64,000 nucleotides of DNA, taken from positions 1 to 64,000 of IMG/VR virus record IMGVR_UViG_3300025896_000030. One strand, given 5' to 3'. Below, in pieces: positions 52,018-59,992 of this stretch. The notes beneath the pieces were generated by a model. The model made no database searches. It was not told the DNA's origin and saw only the letters and a program-made list of their open reading frames with translations. Source of the DNA: a virus. Within the stretch, counting starts at the first letter, position 1; each line of letters begins with the position of its first letter. The position numbers and the translations under genes are program-made.

Positions 52018-52499
52018 AAAGGAAACGCAGAACAAAGAAGGAGTTGGCAGAAGTGTGGGACCTGTATATCGTGGCAAATACTCATGGGGACCTTATGGAG
52101 ATCGCAGAACTATACGATTTTCCGTCTGAAGAGGCTGTATTTACTGCAATGTGGAAGATGCCAGTTGGGTATCCTCCAGATTACATGCGTTTTGATACGA
52201 TCACCGAGCGTCAAGGCATCAACGATCACGTGAAGGTTGGAAAATATGCAGCCACAACACTCCTTCACGCCTATCATTTTTTTGCCCTGCTCAATAATAA
52301 GCATGTAGGATTTGATAAACTTCCAGAATACATTGCTAAACTGCGCACCAAGGACATGCGTCGTCCTACCAAGGAGGTGTGGTGTGAAGCAGTAGGGTGG
52401 TCTGTACGCCGATTGCTAGAGTGGGAGAGAAGCTTCAAGGCGTGTTCGGGGCGGATCAATTATATCAATCCTGTCTCCTTCCAATCATTGTTTTTGTGA
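52014..52499 (+). CDS. Hypothetical protein
   Basis: 161 residues, ATGA overlap with RecA and GTGA overlap with the flap nuclease. Basic N-terminus (KRKRRTKKELAEVWDLY), two helices in the middle (YAATTLLHAYHFFALL) and a C-terminal W/R-rich part. No family recognised; its coupling to recombination genes suggests a DNA-related role. Confidence 0.6.
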   Translation: MKRKRRTKKELAEVWDLYIVANTHGDLMEIAELYDFPSEEAVFTAMWKMPVGYPPDYMRFDTITERQGINDHVKVGKYAATTLLHAYHFFALLNNKHVGFDKLPEYIAKLRTKDMRRPTKEVWCEAVGWSVRRLLEWERSFKACSGRINYINPVSFQSLFL

Positions 52500-53380
52500 G
52501 ACCGATTCTCCTACTTGATTGCAGCTACCTTTGCTGGAGAGCCTTCCACACTCTGGGAGACCTGACGCATGGTGGCGTTTCAACAGGAGTATTGTTTGGA
52601 TTTTTCATGGCGTTGGCTGATCTCAAGGAGACGTTCAACACGGACAGATTTGTCTATTGCTTCGATAAAGGCGAACCCTACAGGGCGCAGATTCTTCCAA
52701 CATATAAAGGAAGCCGTGCGAAAAAGTATGATGCGGATCCAAAGATGTTAGAAGCTCGTCAGCAGGTGCGCGATGCTTTAGTGGATCTGCGAAGGAAGTG
52801 GCTGCCTCAGATCGGGGCGTTTAATGTGTTGCACCAGAAGGGCTACGAAGCGGATGACATGATCGCCAGTGTCTGCATCGCCTCGGAATATCGAGGGCAG
52901 GAAAAAATCATCGTCAGCGCCGACAGTGATTTATACCAGCTCCTTCGCCTCGATGTGAAAATCTACAATCCGCGAACCCGAAAGATCCTGACGGATTACA
53001 TGTTCGTCAGAAAATATGGAATTCGCCCCAGTCAGTGGGACAGAGTAAAAGCCATCGCAGGATGTTCGACAGACAGCATTCCTGGGATTCGAGGAGTAGG
53101 TGAAGCGACAGCGATCAAATGGCTCAAAGGTGAACTGAAGCGAGACAGTGTGAAGTACCGTGCCATAAATTCTGACGAGCAGCAGCTAGACCCCGCGGAT
53201 CGTGTCGTCAGAAGGAATTTACTGCTTACCTCCCTCCCTTATCAAGGCGCGAATCATTTCGATCTTGAGGAGGATGCGTATAGCATCAAGGGATGGAAAG
53301 ACATGTGTGCCGAACTGGGATTCCGCTCCCTCGTAAATAATCCTCCTTTCTTTCATCGTGAGCGCCGAAAAGTTCTATGA
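52496..53380 (+). CDS. 5'-3' exonuclease / flap endonuclease
   Basis: 294 residues from GTG 52496 (GTGA overlap). LLLDCSYLCWRAFHTL (catalytic Asp at the start), FVYCFDKGEPYRAQILPTYKGSR, GYEADDMIASV, IIVSADSDLYQLL and the helix-3-turn-helix IPGIRGVGEATAIKWL are the FEN family motifs as in T5 D15 and PolA 5' domain. It removes primers and flaps; its gene is separate, as in many phages whose polymerase lacks this domain. Confidence 0.85.
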   Translation: MRPILLLDCSYLCWRAFHTLGDLTHGGVSTGVLFGFFMALADLKETFNTDRFVYCFDKGEPYRAQILPTYKGSRAKKYDADPKMLEARQQVRDALVDLRRKWLPQIGAFNVLHQKGYEADDMIASVCIASEYRGQEKIIVSADSDLYQLLRLDVKIYNPRTRKILTDYMFVRKYGIRPSQWDRVKAIAGCSTDSIPGIRGVGEATAIKWLKGELKRDSVKYRAINSDEQQLDPADRVVRRNLLLTSLPYQGANHFDLEEDAYSIKGWKDMCAELGFRSLVNNPPFFHRERRKVL

Positions 53381-53816
53381 TTTGGAAGGACGCGAAGTTT
53401 GGCTTTCCCAGATCAATGGAAGGTTTGCTTTCACGCGGTTGCGACGAAAGAAAGGGGAGATGCTGTCTGACGTCTACGTTTGCCCGACAGACGAATTGAC
53501 GGATGCGTGCAAGGCGGAAATTCGCGAACATAAAAGGAAGTGGACTTGGACACTGTATGCTTTTGGATGGAATAAAAAAGTGCTTGCTGAATGGTACGGA
53601 TGGGAAGAGGAAAAGCTGCTTCGTTTCCTCGATCGCGTATTTACAGGTGAAGTGACTCCTCGCATGAGTCATGATCCGTATTTGGATGGCAAGCCTTGGG
53701 GAAAGAGGCAACAATACATCCTTGACAATCTTGTTTACAACGATCGCAGATGGAATGATATTTGCTACCTCCTTTCACGATCCAGAAAAGAATTGAGCCA
53801 ATTTATCAAGCCATGA
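53358..53816 (+). CDS. Hypothetical protein
   Basis: 152 residues from GTG 53358, overlapping the nuclease end by 23 bases. W/R/K-rich, with RLRRKKGEML, a possible strand VYVCPTDEL and a YNDRRWNDICYLLSRSRKEL helix. No family recognised. ATGA overlap with the PD-(D/E)XK gene. Confidence 0.55.
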   Translation: MSAEKFYDLEGREVWLSQINGRFAFTRLRRKKGEMLSDVYVCPTDELTDACKAEIREHKRKWTWTLYAFGWNKKVLAEWYGWEEEKLLRFLDRVFTGEVTPRMSHDPYLDGKPWGKRQQYILDNLVYNDRRWNDICYLLSRSRKELSQFIKP

Positions 53817-54418
53817 GCAGCAAGGGTGGAGCATACGAACGCGAATTGTCGACCAAATTGTCTTTGTGGTGGAGCAATGGAAAAAGAGACGATCTCATTT
53901 GGCGGACATCGACGAGCGGAGGACGGGCGACGATACGCGGAAAGAAAGGGAAACGCACATTCGGGTCGTACGGTGACCTTCATGCCGTCGACCCATTAGC
54001 CTCGGATCTCTTTCTGGTGTTCACTATAGAGGCCAAACGGGGGTACACTGGCGCTAGCTTCGCCGACGCGATAGATCGTCCCGTGTTAGCCAAGCAAACG
54101 ACGTTTGAAGCCTTTTGCGAGCAAGCGCGAACCGCAGCTGTTGCGGCTGGATCTGCGTCTTGGATGCTGATTCAGAGGAGGGACAAGAAACGAGCTCTTT
54201 GTTTTATTCCTCGCAAGGCTTTTAGCACCATCCAAATGCTGGGTGGCTGTGATCTGCTGCCCTGTCCTTATATCGAGATGCGCCTTAATTTGAGGCAGGA
54301 AGGAGACTTCGCGAGGACCTGGGTTGTGGCTATGCAGTTAGACGATTTTTTGCGCACCTGTTCCCCCGATGTCATCCGACGATTCGCAGAAAAAGTCAGA
54401 CCTAGCGGACTTCGCTAG
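53813..54418 (+). CDS. PD-(D/E)XK nuclease (putative)
   Basis: 201 residues from ATG 53813 (ATGA). KGGAYERELSTKLSLWW (helix with conserved E), the RTSTSGGRATIR/KGKRTFGSYGD55 loop and FTIEAK (E73-x-K75) fit the catalytic core of phage PD-(D/E)XK nucleases that resemble Holliday junction resolvases. It may cut branched DNA or act in packaging. The start overlaps the preceding stop. Confidence 0.65.
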   Translation: MSSKGGAYERELSTKLSLWWSNGKRDDLIWRTSTSGGRATIRGKKGKRTFGSYGDLHAVDPLASDLFLVFTIEAKRGYTGASFADAIDRPVLAKQTTFEAFCEQARTAAVAAGSASWMLIQRRDKKRALCFIPRKAFSTIQMLGGCDLLPCPYIEMRLNLRQEGDFARTWVVAMQLDDFLRTCSPDVIRRFAEKVRPSGLR

Positions 54419-54788
54419 ACTGCTTCGTGCCTTGGAGGAGGTAAAGAGCGAGGCAGGCAAATATCTCATCCTCGACCGTGCATTGCAGGCAAATCGAGGC
54501 ATTGAACGGTTCCTTCGATGGACCCTTCGTGATGTGCAGATCATTGGATCGGAGGACGCGTTTCGCGTAGCAGGGAAGGTAGGATCAGATTTGCGATCAT
54601 ACCCGGTGCGCATGATGGGTGAGTGGTTTCATTTTTCCCCAGGCAAGCCCAAAGAAAAAGTGGCTGAGGAGTGGGCAGCAATAATCCTGCGTTTGCCTGT
54701 AGATCAGCGATTCGCCGCCAATCGAGTGCTTAATCGGGATTTACGGTGTGTTTCGCGGAGGCTTATTTTGGAAGTATTGCAGAACTAG
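54369..54788 (+). CDS. DNA ligase-like N-terminal fragment (possible remnant)
   Basis: 139 residues overlapping the nuclease end by 50 bases. The helical pattern LLRALEEVKSEAGKYLIL ... RRLILEVL and ANRVLNRDLRCVSRR resembles the N-terminal DNA-binding region of T4-like ATP-dependent ligases, in which NRDLRCGxS precedes the nucleotidyltransferase domain. Here the gene stops where that domain should begin, and no KxDG motif follows in the window. So it is either a remnant or a separate small protein; the ligase link is tentative. The last 21 bases are duplicated at 63221-63241. Confidence 0.4.
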   Translation: MSSDDSQKKSDLADFARLLRALEEVKSEAGKYLILDRALQANRGIERFLRWTLRDVQIIGSEDAFRVAGKVGSDLRSYPVRMMGEWFHFSPGKPKEKVAEEWAAIILRLPVDQRFAANRVLNRDLRCVSRRLILEVLQN

Positions 54789-54803
54789 ACCCATCCGCGA
54801 TTT
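54770..54803 (+). repeat. 34-bp repeat A, copy 1
   Basis: From GGAAGTATTGC to CGCGATTT; one mismatch to 63221-63254. It covers the last codons and the stop of the ligase-like fragment and joins repeat B. Confidence 0.85.
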
Positions 54804-54872
54804 ACGGAAATCGGGTTAATTTGGAAAATCTTTCGGTGGTAAAACGAAGAAAGATGGAAAATAGTGCTTGAT
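54792..54872 (+). repeat. 81-bp leader repeat B, copy 1
   Basis: Three mismatches to 59965-60045. It includes ATCTTTC ... GAAAGAT as a 7-bp inverted repeat. The adjacent GTGTCGATAGTT (54886-54897) is also shared downstream. It leads the small gene at 54930. Otherwise no gene is seen in 54804-54929. Confidence 0.85.
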
Positions 54873-54929
54873 CTCCATCCATGTCGTGTCGATAGTTTCC
54901 ATGTCAGGCAAAAACCAAAATCAAAACCA

Positions 54930-55109
54930 ATGAAAACATACTACGTCCTCCGCAACTCGATCACCGGGCTGTTTTTCAACGGGGTGAATTTCACCTCTGA
55001 ATTCGAGGGAGCTAAATTCTTCTCTCTCAAGCCCAACCACTCCGCCTTACGATTCATTTGGGGTGAGGAGGTGGAAATCGTTAAGATCACGCTGACCAAG
55101 ATGGAATAA
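54930..55109 (+). CDS. Small hypothetical protein behind leader repeat B
   Basis: 59 residues from ATG 54930. Compact alpha/beta pattern (MKTYYVLRNSITGLFFNG, KPNHSALRFIWGEEVEIVKI). The leader CAAAAACCAAAATCAAAACC is A/C-rich without Shine-Dalgarno. No family recognised. Confidence 0.55.
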   Translation: MKTYYVLRNSITGLFFNGVNFTSEFEGAKFFSLKPNHSALRFIWGEEVEIVKITLTKME

Positions 55110-55176
55110 TAAGCGACAAGGAGGAAGTCACTAACCCCTTTAATTTTCCTCAATCCTCAACTCTATATTACCTACC

Positions 55177-55893
55177 ATGGCTGGAAACTCTAAAATTCTC
55201 GAAAAGCTTCGGAAGCTAATGTCAATGGCTTCCTCGAAAAATGGCGCGACGCAAGCTGAAATGGAAGCCTTTCTCGCGAAGGCACGCGAGCTGGCGCGCC
55301 AAAACAACATCGATCTCGAGGAGGTAGGCGAAGGCGAAACGTCCGCCAAGCCTCTCACTGCCGTGCGCGTAACCGTGCAGACGAAGTCCAAATATGAGCG
55401 CACCTACCACGCACCGATCATGCGCGTCCTCCGCGAGTGCTTCGACATTCGCACGGTGTGGAGCAGCTATTGGACGCATCAGGCGCAACGTGTATATGTC
55501 GCCATTCATTTCATCGGAGAGGAAACGGATGTGGAGATCAGCAAGATTTTCTGGGACTATTTGTAGGATCTGTTTCCCCGTTGTTATAAGGAGTACCGTG
55601 CCAATACGGGAAGCAAAGCAAGCTGGACCTCCGAGCGTTCGTTTTATGAAGGTCTGGCAGCAGGAATCTGTCTGTCGAATCAGCGGGAACGCGAGTCGAT
55701 GCCTGCCGAGGAGAAGGGCAAATTTCAGATCGTCCTTGTCAACAAGGAGGCGGTCGTGAGTGCGAAGGTCCACGAATTGTTTCCCCGTCTCAGGACGGAG
55801 CACAGGCACATGAAATCTGTAGACCATGGAGCGAAGGCAGCAGGCTACGTTCGCGGGAAGGAGATCAAGCTTAATCGCCAGTTGACCTCCTAG
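55177..55893 (+). pseudogene. DUF2786-like protein interrupted by one in-frame TAG
   Basis: The frame from ATG 55177 is open to TAG 55891-55893 except for TAG at 55564-55566 (codon 130). The first part (129 residues) has KILEKLRKLMSMASSKNGATQAEMEAFLAKA, the DUF2786 start pattern, given in two pieces. The second part continues without any frame change (DLFPRCYKEYRANTG ... VRGKEIKLNRQ) and ends with the conserved basic end of this family (DUF7168-like). The total 238 residues fit a single full-length protein. Either amber mutation, read-through or two separate products; internal ATG 55699 could restart the second part. Confidence 0.65.
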
Positions 55894-55906
55894 CGATTAA
55901 TAGAGC

Positions 55907-56092
55907 ATGAAAGGAAAGTCAGCTTTCTGGGATGAGATCACTACTTATCCCAGAGAAAATCTCTCCCGCATATACCTATATAAGGGCTATCAAGTCCAAG
56001 TTTATTTTCCACGTACTAATCCACAACAAAACTCTAAAGAGGAGTGGGACACGACGACAACTCCGTGGACGCTCACTCGCCACAAAAAATGA
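55907..56092 (+). CDS. Small hypothetical protein
   Basis: 61 residues, Tyr/Thr-rich (RIYLYKGYQVQVYFP). ATGA overlap with the next gene. No family recognised. Confidence 0.5.
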   Translation: MKGKSAFWDEITTYPRENLSRIYLYKGYQVQVYFPRTNPQQNSKEEWDTTTTPWTLTRHKK

Positions 56093-56478
56093 AAAAGCGT
56101 AAATCCATCATGTCGGGCAACGGATCCCAGAACGGAAAGCGCGTTGCCGAAATTGCTAAGGACACCACGCCACCTCCAAAGAAGAAGGGATCTTTTTGGA
56201 ACGATGACGAATCTGCACCAAATCCACCTGAGATGAAAACGCCTCCCGCTGATCAGATCAACCATCTCGTTAAGCAAGTCACAGCGCCTCCTCACTTCTT
56301 CAATGTGCAGACCTTGAAGGGTCAGAGGATCACCATCATCGATAAGCTGGGAGACAATTGGAGGGAACTGCTTTGCTATAATTGGGACCTCCGCATAACA
56401 ATGCATCTCAAGGCAGAGGATTTGTTTCCTCGCGATGCTGTCAATGCTGCTACGCTATTCCTTCAGGAGATTTCATGA
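56089..56478 (+). CDS. Hypothetical protein
   Basis: 129 residues from ATG 56089 (ATGA). N-terminal half is Lys/Pro-rich and likely disordered (KDTTPPPKKKGSF), C-terminal half is folded (PHFFNVQTLKGQRITIIDKLG). Its end overlaps the next gene. No family recognised. Confidence 0.55.
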   Translation: MKKRKSIMSGNGSQNGKRVAEIAKDTTPPPKKKGSFWNDDESAPNPPEMKTPPADQINHLVKQVTAPPHFFNVQTLKGQRITIIDKLGDNWRELLCYNWDLRITMHLKAEDLFPRDAVNAATLFLQEIS

Positions 56479-56654
56479 AATCCAATTTTGGAACACTGCA
56501 CAGAGAGGACGATGGCACCCCACTTTCGTTGGAGGAACGTCTCAGATACAGAGTCAGTTTCGGCATGGGAGTGTTGGTAGGCTTCGCTGCCTGCTCTTTA
56601 CTCGTTGTCATTATTTTTCTAGTGTGTCTGTCATGCCACTTGTTTTTACCTTGA
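56475..56654 (+). CDS. Small single-pass membrane protein
   Basis: 59 residues from ATG 56475 (ATGA). A charged N-terminus with RLRYRVSFG precedes a C-terminal membrane segment (MGVLVGFAACSLLVVIIFLV). It begins a run of three small membrane genes at 56.5-57.1 kb. Function unknown. Confidence 0.55.
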   Translation: MKSNFGTLHREDDGTPLSLEERLRYRVSFGMGVLVGFAACSLLVVIIFLVCLSCHLFLP

Positions 56655-56872
56655 TCTTCTCCGTCGCAACGTGGATGTCATTCATGGTGTGTTTATATGC
56701 GATCTTTCGTTCCAACATCCGAAAATCTCAGAACAGGTTAAAATGGAGTTTTTCAGCAATGGAGATAAAACGACTCATGTGGTCGATGGTGCTGCAAATG
56801 CTGTTTGTGTCCTTCCTGTTTTTTCTGCTCATCCTCTTTTTCATCATCCCTCGATTTTCCAATTATGAATAA
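56633..56872 (+). CDS. Small two-pass membrane protein
   Basis: 79 residues from ATG 56633, overlapping its neighbours on both sides. Two membrane segments (VFTLIFSVATWMSFMVCLYA, MVLQMLFVSFLFFLLILFFI) flank a basic loop. Function unknown; might be lysis or exclusion related. Confidence 0.5.
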   Translation: MPLVFTLIFSVATWMSFMVCLYAIFRSNIRKSQNRLKWSFSAMEIKRLMWSMVLQMLFVSFLFFLLILFFIIPRFSNYE

Positions 56873-57095
56873 TGTGCTTACTTTCGGTATGTTATTAGGA
56901 CCCGTGGTCATTCTATTGTAGGCGGGAATTCTTCTGTTGGAATTCTTTCGCAAGGAGGATCTTTTGGGAAAAGTTGTGACTGCCATGATATACCTTTCCT
57001 TCATCGGTCTGCTTCTGTCCTTAGCCAGCTGTGGTCTCCAAGCGATTAAAAAAGAGCATGAAAAACAAAAAGCCCAGATTGAGATCACTAGGTAA
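56865..57095 (+). pseudogene. Small membrane protein interrupted by one in-frame TAG
   Basis: From ATG 56865 the frame runs to TAA 57093-57095, but TAG at 56919-56921 breaks it at codon 19. Read across it, residues 5-27 give one continuous membrane segment (LTFGMLLGPVVILL, X, AGILLLEFF) followed by a second (MIYLSFIGLLLSLASCGL) and a Lys/Glu tail. The part after the TAG has no good start of its own near its beginning. It overlaps QueF by 38 bases. Confidence 0.5.
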
Positions 57096-57555
57096 GAAGG
57101 TCACGAGTTTTGAGGGTTTCGACACCTTCCTCAGACCTGCTAATACCGTCTTCGTATCGTGCATTTCCGACGAGATCACCGCTAACTGTCCAGTCACGAA
57201 TCAGCCTGACTGGTATCTGGTGGAAATCAGGTATATGCCGGACGAGCTTTGCATTGAGAGCAAGTCCCTAAAGCTCTATCTTCACAGCTTTCGGAACGAA
57301 GGCATGTTCTGTGAGGAAATGGGATCACGAATCGCCACGCATATAATGGAGGCAGTCGAAGCCTATGCCGTCGCCGTCGCGATCAAGCAGAAGTCACGTG
57401 GAGGCGTGTCGATCGTTTCTCGTTCCTATGTGGAGAACACAACGAAAATTGAGAAATACGGTCAGGCAAATCACGTGTGGACTATATGGCATCACAACCT
57501 GAATTGCATTCGCTCCTGTTCCACTCCCATTCAGTCTCCCACCTACTCCTACTAA
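57058..57555 (+). CDS. queF: QueF-like NADPH-dependent preQ0 reductase
   Basis: 165 residues from ATG 57058, equal in length to the Bacillus enzyme. C44 in TANCPVTNQPD and D51 match the thioimide Cys and the acid Asp. ESKSLKLYLHSFRNEG (67-82) is the QueF NADPH motif. The following FxE position is FCEE: E86 is kept but C85 replaces the usual His. It should reduce preQ0 to preQ1, or, if the changes matter, make another 7-deazaguanine. Six bases before QueC. Confidence 0.8.
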   Translation: MKNKKPRLRSLGKKVTSFEGFDTFLRPANTVFVSCISDEITANCPVTNQPDWYLVEIRYMPDELCIESKSLKLYLHSFRNEGMFCEEMGSRIATHIMEAVEAYAVAVAIKQKSRGGVSIVSRSYVENTTKIEKYGQANHVWTIWHHNLNCIRSCSTPIQSPTYSY

Positions 57556-57561
57556 ATTACC

Positions 57562-58335
57562 ATGAGAAAACGCGCCGTTGTATTATGCTCCGGAGGACTC
57601 GATTCCACAGTCCTCCTTCACTACGCTGCCAAGCAACTAGACATGGACATTGTCAAGGTGCTTTGCTTCAATTATGGATCGAAACATAATAAGCGCGAGG
57701 CTGCTTATTCGGTCTGGCAAACAGGACAGGTAAAGAAAGCAGTGGTCGACGCAGGCAAGCCCTTCTCCCCGATCACGCAGGAAAGACATTCGCGCCTTGA
57801 TCTACCGTTCATCAACGAATTTTTCAAGTCGTCCCTGCTCAAGAGTGGCGGGACGATTCCCGAAGGTCACTACGCGGACGAGAACATGAAATCTACCGTC
57901 GTGCCCTTTCGCAACGGAATCATGCTGTCGATCGCTACGGGGTTCGCTGAATCCCTCGACTGTGACAGAGTCCTCATCGCCAATCATGCGGGAGACCACG
58001 CGATCTACCCCGATTGCCGGACAGATTTTATTTCCAAAATGTCAGCTGCGATGTGTCTTGGAACCTACAAGAATGTCATGATTCACGCTCCTTTCTCTGC
58101 CATGACGAAGGCGGAGATCGTGAGAATGGGCTCTCTGCTGAGCGTGGACATGGCGATGACATGGTCATGCTATAAGGGTGGAGAACTGCATTGCGGGAAA
58201 TGCGGCACGTGCATCGAGCGTCGTGAGGCGTTTCATCTCGCGGGCATTCCGGATCCCACTGAATACGAGGCGGGCGCGCCTACGCTCGAGGAACTCATAT
58301 CCTGCGATTTCAAATACGAAGCGACATCCCTCTGA
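57562..58335 (+). CDS. queC: QueC, 7-cyano-7-deazaguanine synthase
   Basis: 257 residues. PP-loop CSGGLDSTVLLHYA (9-22), FNYGSKHNKRE, STVVPFRNGIMLSIA and the zinc site CYKGGELHCGKCGTC near residue 205 are the QueC family motifs. It turns 7-carboxy-7-deazaguanine into preQ0 using ATP and ammonia. About 15 kb away from QueD/QueE/FolE2, but together they complete the route. A small insertion lies around the ITQERHSRLDLPFINEFF region. Confidence 0.9.
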   Translation: MRKRAVVLCSGGLDSTVLLHYAAKQLDMDIVKVLCFNYGSKHNKREAAYSVWQTGQVKKAVVDAGKPFSPITQERHSRLDLPFINEFFKSSLLKSGGTIPEGHYADENMKSTVVPFRNGIMLSIATGFAESLDCDRVLIANHAGDHAIYPDCRTDFISKMSAAMCLGTYKNVMIHAPFSAMTKAEIVRMGSLLSVDMAMTWSCYKGGELHCGKCGTCIERREAFHLAGIPDPTEYEAGAPTLEELISCDFKYEATSL

Positions 58336-58337
58336 TT

Positions 58338-58355
58338 AAGTAACGGAAGTTACAT
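58338..58355. promoter_or_regulatory. Candidate operator, AAGTAAC-GGAA-GTTACAT
   Basis: Near-perfect palindrome 22 bases ahead of the ATG at 58378. It shares half-sites with 31268-31284 and 33781-33799. Confidence 0.4.
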
Positions 58356-58377
58356 TCCTATCTCATTTTAGCCAGTC

Positions 58378-59220
58378 ATGAAGCATCAAGTTTTAGTAAG
58401 GAAACCATCGGGTTCCAAGTATCACGTCAACGTCCCCGTTGACGCTTACATATTGGCTAAAATGGGAATGGGGGATACCCAAATTTCTCAGATTTTTGGA
58501 GTGACTGATTTGACGTTTTCCAAGTGGAAAGATCAGCAACCGGCTTTGATTTATGCACTGGAAAAGGCGAGGGAAAAGGACGTTAACAAGAGACCGACTT
58601 TCCTCTCCTACGTGTACAAGCACCTCAGTCCTGAGGTCAGAGCTTTGTGGGAGCGAATAAACTATTGGGAGGACGCAGCGAATGGATATGAGAAAATAGA
58701 GGCGATGTTAGCCAACGAAGGCGAAGACGTGAGAATGTCTCTCTGGTTTCACGCGTTCGTGGATTCAAATTTCAACGCCTCCGAAGCCTGTCGAAAGGTG
58801 TGCGTATCTAAGACCACTCTAGCTGAGTGGAAGGAAAATAATCCTCAGTTCCCCAAGCTGATCGACGAGATGGAGTGGCACAAAAATAATCTGTTCGAGG
58901 ACAGTCTCATTTCCCTGGTTAAAGCAGGTAATCCTCTCGCGGTCTTGTTTGCGAACAAGACAAGGAATCGGGATCGGGGATACGACTCCAAAATCACCGT
59001 GCAGCATGAAGGCACGATCACCCACCTGCATAAGCACATCGTGCAGGTCGACAGGCTGGATCTATCGCTCGAGGAAAAGAGACGCCTCCTCGAAGCTGTC
59101 AGAGCCCAGAAAGCTCTCCCTGAAAATCAGGACGAGATCATCGACATCGAGGAAGGTGTCGAGGTAGCAGCCAAACCCCGTGAGCGATCAGCGTTCTACG
59201 ATGACGAGGAGACAGAATAA
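58378..59220 (+). CDS. Putative terminase small subunit
   Basis: 280 residues. Two helix-turn-helix units (DTQISQIFGVTDLTFSKWKDQ, split at the turn; FNASEACRKVCVSKTTLAEWKEN) lie at 33-53 and 130-155. FEDSLISLVKAGNPLAVLFANKTRNRDRGYDSK followed by VQHEGTITHLH is the pattern of TerS C-terminal parts (xxxLLxLIxxGNPxAxxFxxKTRxxxRGYxxxxxVEHxG). It should recognise the packaging site and load the large subunit. It is unusually far from the portal, as read in this window. Confidence 0.65.
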   Translation: MKHQVLVRKPSGSKYHVNVPVDAYILAKMGMGDTQISQIFGVTDLTFSKWKDQQPALIYALEKAREKDVNKRPTFLSYVYKHLSPEVRALWERINYWEDAANGYEKIEAMLANEGEDVRMSLWFHAFVDSNFNASEACRKVCVSKTTLAEWKENNPQFPKLIDEMEWHKNNLFEDSLISLVKAGNPLAVLFANKTRNRDRGYDSKITVQHEGTITHLHKHIVQVDRLDLSLEEKRRLLEAVRAQKALPENQDEIIDIEEGVEVAAKPRERSAFYDDEETE

Positions 59221-59248
59221 TGAAAACACTCATTTCGGAATTCTAGCA

Positions 59249-59602
59249 ATGTCTGCGCCTAGTTTGGAACAGCTTTTATACCGGGTGGCTCAAGCTTACA
59301 CTGCCCTTTTAATCGCTCAGGACGAACAGGCTGATTTAAGATGTCCACATCGTGTCAGCCGTCGCAGGAACGAATTTGGAGAGGCGTTCAATGCACTAGA
59401 GGTGGCGGTAAATCAGCAGAAAGAAGCGATTCAAGCTCTGATCAAAGCGGGAAACAATCTCGACGCCAGCGTTTATAATCAAGCGTTTCAGACAGAGAAC
59501 GAAACAGCCCAGGAACTCAAATTGGAGATGTGCAAACAATGGAAGCAAGCAGCTGCTAAGTTCGCAGTTACCGAAACACTTTCCAAATATGAAATACGCT
59601 GA
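59249..59602 (+). CDS. Small hypothetical helical protein
   Basis: 117 residues from ATG 59249 (a longer frame starts at 59180 inside TerS). Helical and coil-like (LEQLLYRVAQAYTALLIAQDEQ, ALEVAVNQQKEAIQALIKAG). No family recognised. Confidence 0.5.
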   Translation: MSAPSLEQLLYRVAQAYTALLIAQDEQADLRCPHRVSRRRNEFGEAFNALEVAVNQQKEAIQALIKAGNNLDASVYNQAFQTENETAQELKLEMCKQWKQAAAKFAVTETLSKYEIR

Positions 59603-59680
59603 ACCCCATCCTGTTGTCCTCACGACTTTTGCTTGTCAGGATTACAGTCATCCATGAATTCATCAAACCAAAGACCAAAA

Positions 59681-59992
59681 ATGAGTAATGCATTAAACAC
59701 CACCTCCGATGAGATCGATGCAATCTTAGCAAATAGTCTGGATTCTGTATTTCACCACCTAGTGCGCAGTCCCGGGACGGTGCATCTAGCGTTCATTGTG
59801 GACGCGGCAGCTAGGAGAATTCGCCCAGCGGGGATGCAGTCGGAGGAGATCAGCGCATTGCGCGCCCGAGTCGATTACCTGACCGAGTCTCTGCTCGCTA
59901 TCGAGGAAGCCTGCGGGGAAGCAGGAGATAAGACAGCGATGCAGATCAAGGATCGCATTAATCGCATCCGAGATTTACGGAAATCTGGTTAA
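59681..59992 (+). CDS. Small hypothetical protein
   Basis: 103 residues from ATG 59681, chosen for its A-rich leader; other starts at 59633 and 59654 are possible. Helical, ending RIRDLRKSG. Its last codons lie inside copy 2 of repeat B. No family recognised. Confidence 0.5.
   Translation: MSNALNTTSDEIDAILANSLDSVFHHLVRSPGTVHLAFIVDAAARRIRPAGMQSEEISALRARVDYLTESLLAIEEACGEAGDKTAMQIKDRINRIRDLRKSG

Noticed and set aside
55560-57100. General recoding of TAG to an amino acid in the whole phage
   Set aside because: Several genes end properly at TAG (7623, 45219, 47940, 54416), and read-through at 7623 would run through a terminator; at most two sites can be suppressed.
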